From Sphingomonas lacusdianchii (GTDB taxonomy: Bacteria; Pseudomonadota; Alphaproteobacteria; Sphingomonadales; Sphingomonadaceae), in contig NZ_JAKRET010000001.1 in NCBI RefSeq assembly GCF_022664395.1, positions 310,001 through 374,000 on the forward strand: a stretch of DNA of 64,000 nucleotides, in the 5' to 3' direction. The notes below the pieces were generated by a model, which was not told the origin of the DNA, did not search any database, and saw nothing but the letters and a program-made list of their open reading frames with translations. Below are positions 57,305 to 64,000 of this stretch, in pieces. Within the stretch, counting starts at the first letter, position 1. The number at the start of each line of letters is the position of its first letter. The position numbers were made by a program, and so were the translations under genes.

Positions 57305-59578
57305 ATGAATGGGGGTTCGATCAGCGGGCTGGAACAGCCGCACCAGCATTCCGACGACGGCCACGTCGCACAGGAGGAAGCGCAACACTGGTTGGCGGAG
57401 GCGATCGCAGAACCCGAACCGATCGGGCGCAACTGGATCGGACCGACCCTTGCCGCCATCGCCGTGACGGGCTGGACCGGCGGCATGCTGGCATGGAGCG
57501 CCCCGTCATTGCCGGCACTGGGTCCGATTGGACTGGTATCGTTCATCGCCGCGCTGTGCGTGCCGCCGATGCTGCTGGGTGTAGGCTGGTTGCTGGTCCG
57601 CCGGAACAGTCGCGCCGAGGCACGCCGCTTCGCCGCCACCGCACGGGCGATGCGGGCCGAGGCGCAGGCGCTCGACGCCGTTATCGCCCGTGTTCGACAG
57701 ACGCTGGCGGAATCGCGCAGGGAACTTGCCGAACAGACCCAGTCGCTGCTGACACTGGGCGACAATGCGACCGACCGGCTGCGCGGCGTCAGCGCCGGCA
57801 TGAGCGAGCAGGTGGAGGCGATCGGTACCACCGCCGGCCGGCTCGACCGGGTCGCCGATGCCACGCAGCAGCGGCTTTCGACCGTGCTGTCCTCGCTGCC
57901 CCGCGCGCGTGCCGAAGCGGCGGAAATGGCCGCGATGGTCGAGAAGACCGGCCTTTCCGCCAGCGAACGGGTGGCTGCGCTCGACGCGCAACTGATCGTC
58001 GTTGCGCAACGCTCGCGCGAGGCCGACGAACTGGCCGGTGGCGCGGCACAGCGGCTGGCGGCGCATATGAACCGCATGGAGGCGACCAGCGAAAGCGCCG
58101 GTGCCCGCCTCGAAGCCGTTATCGCCACCATGTCCGAAGCGATCGACGCCGTGCTCGAACGCGCCGCTGCCGCGATCGATGAATCGCGCAAGGCGATCAC
58201 CGCACAGGGTGATGCGACCATCGCCATGATCGAGGCGAACGGATCGGCGATCGAACGCGCTGGCCGCGAGGGCGCCGAACAGCTTGCCAGCCGTGTGGCG
58301 GCAATCGACGCGGCGATCCAGATGCTCGCCGGACAGCTGACCGACCGTCGCCGCGATGGCGAGGCGTTGCTGACGCTGCTCAACGATGGGCTAGCCGGCG
58401 TCGACGACCGGTTCGAACGGTTGCGGATCACCGGGGTCGAACGGACGCAAGCGGTGGCCGGGTCGGTCGACGCGCTGACCCAGGTTGCCGACGCCCTGTC
58501 CGAGGCGCTCGCCAATGGCGACGTCACCGCCCGCCGCGTCATCGCCAGCGCCGAGGAAGTATTGACCGCGCTCGATGCCGCCGCGCGCGAGATGGACGAG
58601 ACGCTGCCCGGCGCGCTTGACCGCCTCGACAACCGCATCGCCGCCAGTCGCGCGGTCGTCGCCCAGTCGAAGCCCGAGCTGCTCGCGCTGGTCACCGCCG
58701 CCGAAAGCACACACGAAGCGATCGAGGCGATTGCCGGGGTGGTGGCGATGCAGCGCGACACGCTCTCGACCGTCCAGCAATCGCTGCTCGACACGCTCGA
58801 TCGCGGTGCCGACCGGATCGAGAATGTCCGCACCATCGTCGACGAAACCATCGCCACGACGATCCACTTCTCCGAAGACGCCGCTCCCCGCCTGACCGAA
58901 GCGATGCTGCGCATCCGCGACACCGCCGAAGCCGCCAGCGAACAGGCGCGCGAGACGCTGGCGAAGGTCCTGCCCGACGCGGCCCGAGATTTGGAAGCGA
59001 AGGGCGCCCGCGCGCTCGCCAACGCCGTCGACAGCGCGGTGAAGGGCCAGGTCGCCGAACTATCGGCCATCGCCAACCACGCCGTCGCCTCGGCGATCGA
59101 GGCGTCGGAACGGCTTTCGCGGCAGATGCTCGACATTGCCGACACCAGCAAGCAACTCGACGAGCGCATCGCTACCGCCCGCGCCGAACGCGAGGCCGCC
59201 GACAGCGACCAATTCTCGCGTCGCGTCTCGCTACTCATCGAAGCGATGAACTCCGCCGCGATCGACATCGCCCGCTCGCTGTCGACCGACGTGTCGGACA
59301 CGGCATGGGCAGCGTATCTGAAGGGCGATCGCGGCGTCTTCACCCGCCGCGCGGTGCGGTTGGTTGACGGCACGCAGACACGCGAGATCGCGGCACTGTA
59401 CGACACCGATCCCGACTTCCGCGATCAGGTAAACCGCTACATCCATGATTTCGAAGCGATGCTGCGCCAGATTCTGGGCCTGCGCGACGGATCGCCGATG
59501 GGGGTGACCCTGTTGTCGTCGGACATGGGCAAGCTGTACGTAGTGCTGGCACAAGCGATCGAGCGGCTGCGCAACTAG
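57305..59578 (+). CDS. Large membrane-anchored coiled-coil protein
   Basis: 757 residues from the ATG of MNGGSISGLEQP; no clear ribosome-binding site. Two membrane helices near the N-terminus (about residues 44-67 and 72-100, separated by a short loop) are followed by about 600 residues of Ala/Glu/Arg-rich heptad-like helix (for example AMRAEAQALDAVIARVRQTL and AAREMDETLPGALDRLDNRI) and a compact C-terminal region of about 80 residues. The layout of two N-terminal helices plus a long cytoplasmic coiled-coil is like Caulobacter TipN, a polarity landmark; sequence similarity cannot be claimed. It is divergent from the Hpt-like gene. Long antisense frames here are shadows. Confidence 0.8.
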   Translation: MNGGSISGLEQPHQHSDDGHVAQEEAQHWLAEAIAEPEPIGRNWIGPTLAAIAVTGWTGGMLAWSAPSLPALGPIGLVSFIAALCVPPMLLGVGWLLVRRNSRAEARRFAATARAMRAEAQALDAVIARVRQTLAESRRELAEQTQSLLTLGDNATDRLRGVSAGMSEQVEAIGTTAGRLDRVADATQQRLSTVLSSLPRARAEAAEMAAMVEKTGLSASERVAALDAQLIVVAQRSREADELAGGAAQRLAAHMNRMEATSESAGARLEAVIATMSEAIDAVLERAAAAIDESRKAITAQGDATIAMIEANGSAIERAGREGAEQLASRVAAIDAAIQMLAGQLTDRRRDGEALLTLLNDGLAGVDDRFERLRITGVERTQAVAGSVDALTQVADALSEALANGDVTARRVIASAEEVLTALDAAAREMDETLPGALDRLDNRIAASRAVVAQSKPELLALVTAAESTHEAIEAIAGVVAMQRDTLSTVQQSLLDTLDRGADRIENVRTIVDETIATTIHFSEDAAPRLTEAMLRIRDTAEAASEQARETLAKVLPDAARDLEAKGARALANAVDSAVKGQVAELSAIANHAVASAIEASERLSRQMLDIADTSKQLDERIATARAEREAADSDQFSRRVSLLIEAMNSAAIDIARSLSTDVSDTAWAAYLKGDRGVFTRRAVRLVDGTQTREIAALYDTDPDFRDQVNRYIHDFEAMLRQILGLRDGSPMGVTLLSSDMGKLYVVLAQAIERLRN

Positions 59579-59600
59579 AGACTGATCCAGCTAACCGGAA

Positions 59601-59686
59601 ACGTCGCCCCAGCGAAGGCTGGGGCCTCGTGCGGCTCTTGTCCCGCTCCATCACCGGAAGATCCCAGCCTGCGCTGGGATGACGTC
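59601..59686. repeat. REPIN-like inverted pair (family A, diverged)
   Basis: Arm 59601-59628 (ACGTCGCCCCAGCGAAGGCT...) and arm 59659-59686 in reverse orientation, separated by 30 nt. Each arm is an imperfect copy of the arms at 22831-22917, with the same spacing and orientation. It lies just beyond the coiled-coil gene stop and may act as its 3' hairpin. Confidence 0.75.
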
Positions 59687-59740
59687 TGGTTCGATCTAAA
59701 TAGATCGGCCTCTAGGAGCAGGATCGATCAAATATGCTCG

Positions 59741-59817
59741 CCCTTCCCCTTCGCCGCCTGCGGCGCCTTTCCCTCTCCCAGCGGCAGAGGGAGAAAGCGG
59801 CGCAGCCGCGAAAGGGT
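59741..59817. repeat. Long imperfect hairpin repeat (family D) in a gene-poor gap
   Basis: CCCTTCCCCTTCGCC... and ...GGCGCAGCCGCGAAAGGG form an imperfect stem around CCCTCT/AGAGGG. The whole 59579-59890 gap holds only repeats as far as I can see: family A pair first, this element next, then AT-rich sequence without a convincing gene. Confidence 0.55.
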
Positions 59818-59890
59818 GCGTGCAAGCGACGCAGGTCCATTTTCAACTCTAGGACCGATCCACATTCAGGGAAGCTTCGAACTTCCCCTC

Positions 59891-60121
59891 TCAGTCGAGA
59901 ATGGGGCCGGTCCAGCAGCCTATCCCGTCGATAGCAATCCCTGCGGAGCGTGATGATGCGAGGGCAGCAAGTTCGTCCGAAGTGACTTCTATTCGGCGCG
60001 AACGGCCATTTCGGTCACCGATTACACTCACCTCCTGCACGCCGATGCCTCTCCCCGCCCGACGACGCTTGAGGACACTCACTATTTCCACCTGTACCGC
60101 AAAGTCACCCACTATCTCCAC
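59891..60121 (-). CDS. Small hypothetical protein
   Basis: 76 residues from a GTG with AGGA close upstream (short spacing). The sequence is of mixed composition with alternating strands (VEIVGDFAVQVEIVSVL, VQEVSVIGDRNGRSRRIEVTSDELAALA) unlike typical shadow frames. No motif recognised. It follows the DUF1467 gene on the same strand, 34 bp after its stop. It might belong to the rnj operon tail, or be chance. Confidence 0.42.
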   Translation of the reverse strand: MEIVGDFAVQVEIVSVLKRRRAGRGIGVQEVSVIGDRNGRSRRIEVTSDELAALASSRSAGIAIDGIGCWTGPILD

Positions 60122-60155
60122 GATCCTGTCAAAACCAAGAACGATCGAACGCGGC

Positions 60156-60416
60156 TCAGTTATAAAAATTCAGCATGTCGGCGGTTAGCCAGCCATAGAC
60201 ATAGTTGAGATAGAAGGCGCCGAACAACACCGCCGATACCAACGTCGTCCGCCACGCCATCCGCCCGAACCGGAACCCCGACGGCGCGCTGTCGGCTTGT
60301 CCCGGTACCGGGGGTTCGCCCGCTTCGTGCGTCGTGCGAACCCCGAACGGCAACACCAGGAACATCGCCAGCACCCAGAACAACAGGTAGATGGCGAGTG
60401 CCGATTGCCAGGCCAT
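60156..60416 (-). CDS. DUF1467 family membrane protein
   Basis: 86 residues with two membrane helices (SALAIYLLFWVLAMFLVLPFG and LVSAVLFGAFYLNYVYGWL). The block PFGVRTTHEAGEPPVPGQADSAP is diagnostic of DUF1467. It sits 10 bp after rnj, the standard alphaproteobacterial order nuoN-birA-coaX-rnj-DUF1467. Function unknown. Confidence 0.93.
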   Translation of the reverse strand: MAWQSALAIYLLFWVLAMFLVLPFGVRTTHEAGEPPVPGQADSAPSGFRFGRMAWRTTLVSAVLFGAFYLNYVYGWLTADMLNFYN

Positions 60417-60426
60417 GTGCCGCGCG

Positions 60427-62067
60427 TCAGGCCGGGATGATGAGGACGTCGACGACCGGCTTCTTGCCGGTCCAGCGCGTCGCCACCCGGCGCACCGCCA
60501 GACGGATCGCCTCCGGCAGCTTGGACCGCTCGCGTCCCTTCGCCGCTACCGTTTCCGCCGCCGCATCGACCGCTTCCTCGAGGAAGGGTTCGCGGTCTTC
60601 CTCGACCGGCACGCCCTGTACCCGGATCTGCGGCTCGCCGATCAACTGCCCGCGCCGATCGATCGCGACCGCCACCGACATATGGCCGAACGCCGCCAGC
60701 TTGCGCCGTTCGTTGATCGTCGTGCCATCGGCCGGCAGGATCACGTCGCCATCCAGCGCAAGCCGCCCGACGACCGCATGCCCGACCTTGGTCGGATTGC
60801 CCGGCGCCAGACGCACGATGTCGCCATTGGTCTGGACCAGCGTCTGATCGATCCCCTGCGACAGGGCGAAACGGGCATGTTCCATCAGGTGCCGCATCTC
60901 GCCATGAACCGGCATCAGGATTTTCGGGCGCAGCCAGCCATAGAGCTTGGCCAGTTCCGGCTTTCCCGGGTGCCCCGACACATGCACATGCGCCTGCCGA
61001 TCGGTCACCATCTCAATTCCCGCCGCGGCGAGCTGGTTCTGGATACGACCGATCGCGACCTCGTTGCCGGGGATCTGCTTCGACGAGAAGATAACACGGT
61101 CGCCCGATTGCAGGCTCAACTGATGCTCGCGATTGGCAATCCGCGCCAGCGCCGCGCGCTGTTCGCCCTGCCCCCCCGTCGCGATGATGAGCACCTGATC
61201 GCGCGGCAGCCGCATCGCCGTATCGAAATCGACGGTCTGCGGAAAGTCCTTCAGATAGCCGGTCGCCTTCGCAACCTTCAGGATGCGGTCGAGCGAACGG
61301 CCCGCGACGCACACCTTGCGGTTGGTATCGCGCGCGACCTCGCCCAGCGTGTGCAGCCGCGCCGCGTTCGACGCAAAGCTGGTGACCATCACCCGCCGCC
61401 CTTCGGCGGAGGCGATCTGTTCGAACAGCCCCTTGCGGACATCGGCTTCCGATCCCGACGCCTCGGTATTGAAGACGTTGGTCGAATCACACACCAGCGC
61501 GAGGATACCCTGATCGCCGATCGCGGTCAGTTCCGCCGGGCTCGCCGGCGTCGCCACCATCGGCTGATCGTCGAGCTTCCAGTCGCCCGAATGGAACACC
61601 TTGCCATGCGGCGTGGAAATCACGAGCGAGGTCGATTCGGGAATCGAATGCGCCATCGGCACGAAACGAACGCCGAACGGACCGACATTCACGTCGCCGC
61701 CCAGTTGCACGATCTTCAGCTTCACCCGGTCGGCAATGCCCTCTTCGTCCAGCTTGCCGCGGATCAGCCCGGCAGTGAACGGCGTGGCATAGATCGGCAC
61801 GCCCAGATCGGCAGCCAGATAGGGCAGCGCACCTATATGGTCCTCATGGCCGTGGGTGATGACGATCCCGAGCAGCTGATCGCCGCGTTCCTCGATGAAT
61901 TGCAGGTCGGGCAGCATCACGTCTATGCCCGGATAAGCGGGGTCGGCGAAGGTCACGCCGCAATCGACCATCAACCATTTGCCGGCGGTACCGTACAGGT
62001 TGACGTTCATGCCGATTTCGCCCGACCCGCCAAGCGCGACGAACAACAGTTCTTTCTTTGGTGTCAC
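60427..62067 (-). CDS. rnj: Ribonuclease J
   Basis: 546 residues from a GTG. The metallo-beta-lactamase motif is VITHGHEDHIGALPYLA, the later metal ligands lie in MAHSIPESTSLVI and FHSGDWKLD. The beta-CASP part includes VHVSGHPGKPELAKLYGWLRPKILMPVHGE. It is a 5'-3' exo/endoribonuclease for RNA turnover and maturation; in alphaproteobacteria it also matures 23S/16S ends. It follows coaX by 45 bp. Confidence 0.95.
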   Translation of the reverse strand: MTPKKELLFVALGGSGEIGMNVNLYGTAGKWLMVDCGVTFADPAYPGIDVMLPDLQFIEERGDQLLGIVITHGHEDHIGALPYLAADLGVPIYATPFTAGLIRGKLDEEGIADRVKLKIVQLGGDVNVGPFGVRFVPMAHSIPESTSLVISTPHGKVFHSGDWKLDDQPMVATPASPAELTAIGDQGILALVCDSTNVFNTEASGSEADVRKGLFEQIASAEGRRVMVTSFASNAARLHTLGEVARDTNRKVCVAGRSLDRILKVAKATGYLKDFPQTVDFDTAMRLPRDQVLIIATGGQGEQRAALARIANREHQLSLQSGDRVIFSSKQIPGNEVAIGRIQNQLAAAGIEMVTDRQAHVHVSGHPGKPELAKLYGWLRPKILMPVHGEMRHLMEHARFALSQGIDQTLVQTNGDIVRLAPGNPTKVGHAVVGRLALDGDVILPADGTTINERRKLAAFGHMSVAVAIDRRGQLIGEPQIRVQGVPVEEDREPFLEEAVDAAAETVAAKGRERSKLPEAIRLAVRRVATRWTGKKPVVDVLIIPA

Positions 62068-62112
62068 TCAATCTCTTTCAATGCCCGCGCCCATTCGCGG
62101 GTTCGGTTTCGT

Positions 62113-62904
62113 TCATTCGGTTGCTGTGGAAATATGGGTGCGGCGCCACAACATCGCCAGTCCCGTGATCGTCAGGTCCTGTTCGATCGAATCGAAGACC
62201 TGCGTATGTTTCTCGAAAAGGATCGCCAGACCGCCAGTGGCGATCACGCGGACCGGGCGGCCGATCTCCGCCTTCATCCGCGCGACCAGCCCCTCGATCA
62301 TCGCGATATAGCCCCAATAAATGCCGATATGCATCTGGTCGGCGGTATTGCGGCCGATGACGGTCTTCGACGCCGGCGCCTCGATCGCGATTCGGGGTAG
62401 CTTCGCCGCCGCCGTCACCAGCGCGTCCAGCGACAGGTTGATCCCCGGCGCGATGATCCCGCCCTTATATGCTCCGGTATAATCGACCACGTCGAACGTT
62501 GCGGCAGTTCCGAAATCGACGACGATCAGGTCGCCCGGATGCGCGGCGTGTGCTGCGATCGCATTCAGCGCGCGATCGGCCCCGACCGCATGCGGCTCCT
62601 CGACATCCAGCGCAATGCCGAACGCCGCCTGCCCCCGTCCCGCGACCAAGGCCTCGACACCGAAATATTTGCTCGCCAGTACTTCCAGATTATGCAGCGC
62701 GCGCGGCACCACCGTGCCGATGATGACCGCATCGACCACCGATCGATCCCGACCGCCCAATGCCAGCAACTGGCTGAGCCATACCGCATATTCGTCGGCG
62801 GTGCGGCGCGGATCGGTGACGATCCGCCAGCGCGCGACGATCATATCGCCATCGACCAGTGCGAAGACGATGTTGGTATTGCCGGCATCGATCGCAAGCA
62901 GCAT
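62113..62904 (-). CDS. coaX: Type III pantothenate kinase
   Basis: 263 residues. The N-terminal [20 protein letters not shown] is the ATPase/kinase phosphate loop of the acetate-kinase-like fold, with [17 protein letters not shown] and [15 protein letters not shown]. CoaX phosphorylates pantothenate, the first step of CoA synthesis, and is not inhibited by CoA. It lies between birA and rnj as in most alphaproteobacteria. Confidence 0.95.
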   Translation of the reverse strand: MLLAIDAGNTNIVFALVDGDMIVARWRIVTDPRRTADEYAVWLSQLLALGGRDRSVVDAVIIGTVVPRALHNLEVLASKYFGVEALVAGRGQAAFGIALDVEEPHAVGADRALNAIAAHAAHPGDLIVVDFGTAATFDVVDYTGAYKGGIIAPGINLSLDALVTAAAKLPRIAIEAPASKTVIGRNTADQMHIGIYWGYIAMIEGLVARMKAEIGRPVRVIATGGLAILFEKHTQVFDSIEQDLTITGLAMLWRRTHISTATE

Positions 62905-63002
62905 CGAACTTCCCCGTCACGCCCGACCGGCGCGCTTTCCCTTCCCGCTAGAGCGTGCGGCGCTCCGCGACAAGCGGTGCCGACGATCGCCGCTGGTTTG
63001 CT

Positions 63003-63731
63003 TCATGCCGAAACGTCGCCGGCATGGACGGTAGCCGTCCGTCCGTCGTCACCGATCAGCCGCAACGCGCCATCGGCATCAAGCCCGTCGAACCGCCCCG
63101 ATCGCTCGCTGCCGTCGGGAAGTCGCACGCGCAGCGGTGTCCCGCGCGGATGCGCCCGTTCCTCCCACGCAGCCCGAACGACCGATGCATCGCCCCGCCG
63201 CCAGATCGCCAGCCACGCCGCGAACCGTTCGACGAGCCCGGCCAGCAGCGCTCCCGGCGTCAGCGCGACGCCCAACGCCGTCAGCGACGTTGTCCGCCGA
63301 TCGGGAAGGGCCGGCTGTGAGGCCAGATTGACCCCGAAGCCGATAACCACCGCATCGCCCGATCGCTCGAGCAAAATGCCCGAAAGTTTGGCATCCCCGA
63401 CCATCAGGTCGTTCGGCCATTTGATCGTCGCCAATCCCGGTGCGGACATGGCAATCGCGTCCGCCAATGCGACCGCCGCAACCAGCGTCAGCGTATGCGC
63501 GGCCGGGTCGTGCGGCCGCAACCGGACGATCGTGCTGGCGAACAGATTGCCCGCGCCGTCGACCCAGTCTCTGCCCAACCGCCCGCGCCCGGCCGATTGC
63601 CGTTCCGCCCGCAACCACACCCCTTCTTCGGCTCCGGTCGCGGCGGCGGCGAGCAGGTCGGCGTTGGTCGAACCTGTCTCGCCGACGACGCGGATCGTCA
63701 GAACAGCGCCCGTGCCGCGGTCAGCGTCCAT
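63003..63731 (-). CDS. birA: Biotin-[acetyl-CoA-carboxylase] ligase
   Basis: 242 residues, the catalytic form without an N-terminal DNA-binding domain (class I BirA). Motifs: [53 protein letters not shown] and [10 protein letters not shown]. It joins biotin to the acetyl-CoA carboxylase carrier protein. Its start lies 34 bp inside the end of nuoN, indicating co-translation. Confidence 0.94.
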   Translation of the reverse strand: MDADRGTGAVLTIRVVGETGSTNADLLAAAATGAEEGVWLRAERQSAGRGRLGRDWVDGAGNLFASTIVRLRPHDPAAHTLTLVAAVALADAIAMSAPGLATIKWPNDLMVGDAKLSGILLERSGDAVVIGFGVNLASQPALPDRRTTSLTALGVALTPGALLAGLVERFAAWLAIWRRGDASVVRAAWEERAHPRGTPLRVRLPDGSERSGRFDGLDADGALRLIGDDGRTATVHAGDVSA

Positions 63732-64000
63732 GCCGACAATGCCGGGATCAGGAACAGGCTGACCGGCGAGATCACAACCGCCGCAGCGAAGGTTAGGCCA
63801 CCCTCGACCAGCGCCGGCTCGCGCAGAAACTCGGGCGCAGGTTCGTCGAAGTACATCGTCTTGACGACGCGCAGATAATAATAGGCCCCGATCGTCGACG
63901 CGGCGATGCCGATCACCGCCAGCGGGAACAGCCCGGCCTGCACCGCCGCGTCGAACACGGCATACTTGGCCCAGAAGCCGAACAGCGGCGGAATACCGGC
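63698..64000 (-). CDS. nuoN: NADH-quinone oxidoreductase subunit N, C-terminal end (partial)
   Basis: Only the last about 100 residues are inside the window; the gene continues past position 64000. The visible end reads [18 protein letters not shown], then [25 protein letters not shown] and a last membrane helix, as in NuoN. Complex I subunit N is an antiporter-like proton channel. The whole nuo operon probably lies just beyond. birA starts inside its last codons. Confidence 0.92.
   Translation of the reverse strand, partial: AGIPPLFGFWAKYAVFDAAVQAGLFPLAVIGIAASTIGAYYYLRVVKTMYFDEPAPEFLREPALVEGGLTFAAAVVISPVSLFLIPALSAWTLTAARALF

Noticed and set aside
57226-59406. 726-residue Ser/Ala/Arg-rich frame antisense to the coiled-coil gene
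   Set aside because: Composition (Ser and Arg runs) is what the reverse of Ala/Glu/Asp codons gives; no signal peptide or domain.
59901-60188. 95-residue frame on the plus strand in the gap before DUF1467
   Set aside because: It is Ser/Thr/Pro/Arg-rich, overlaps both the better minus-strand candidate and the end of DUF1467, and has no ribosome-binding site.
60391-62400. 669-residue frame antisense to RNase J
   Set aside because: A shadow; the minus strand encodes an RNase J with intact HxHxDH motif.

Overview
The window is a GC-rich (mid-60s % by eye) chromosomal segment from an alphaproteobacterium, most likely Sphingomonas or a close relative. Pointers are the nuoN-birA-coaX-rnj-DUF1467 order, E1-beta of pyruvate dehydrogenase carrying its own lipoyl domain, alphaproteobacterial ParC and RpoD, many TonB-dependent receptors, DUF4170 and DUF1285 proteins, and REP-like palindromes in gaps. 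Coding density is high, ATGA/TGATG stop-start overlaps are common, and no rRNA, tRNA, CRISPR array, prophage or insertion sequence was seen.

Layout. 1-7.8 kb: a carbohydrate-uptake locus with a secreted GH3 glycosidase, a flavin-dependent tryptophan-halogenase-family protein and a 1121-residue TonB-dependent receptor. The glycosidase and the receptor are each preceded by the same 14-bp LacI-type operator. 7.9-11 kb: a TPR protein and the energising operon tonB-exbB-exbD-exbD. 11-16 kb: a lipoprotein, a folate pair (folB plus a FolM-like reductase), a GNAT protein and a DUF1285-NUDIX-CCA-transferase operon. 16-25.7 kb: a GGDEF-EAL protein, parC, a TetR/hydrolase divergent pair, purC, an acyl-CoA dehydrogenase with its MerR regulator and palindromic operator, and an EF-hand protein. 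25.8-29.8 kb: a squalene/phytoene-synthase-family protein and a three-gene Tad-type (VWA-TadE-TadE) operon whose first gene carries an in-frame TGA. 29.8-33.1 kb: pdhA-pdhB, ftsB, csaA. 33.3-37.6 kb: a second TonB receptor, then an HxlR regulator divergent from an NAD(P)-binding protein/DsbA-like pair with a palindrome between them. 37.7-41.1 kb: eno and a YqjD/YqjE-like membrane operon. 41.3-47.3 kb: carA-small ORF-carB-greA-rhomboid. 47.5-52 kb: yqeY-dnaG-rpoD, the macromolecular synthesis cluster. 52-59.6 kb: a MoxR ATPase, a CHAP protein, a GT-C membrane protein, a CoxE-like VWA protein, an Hpt-like protein without its histidine, and a 757-residue membrane coiled-coil protein. 59.6-64 kb: repeats, DUF1467, RNase J, CoaX, BirA and the end of nuoN.

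How they fit together. The first 11 kb read as one physiological unit: the receptor imports glycans across the outer membrane using the nearby Ton motor, the GH3 enzyme trims them in the periplasm, and a LacI-family repressor encoded outside the window probably controls both. Most of the rest is core metabolism, replication and transcription. The most useful leads for follow-up are the halogenase in a sugar-uptake locus, the TGA-interrupted Tad gene, the histidine-less Hpt protein, the conserved-looking ORF between carA and carB, and the clear operator palindromes next to the MerR and HxlR genes.
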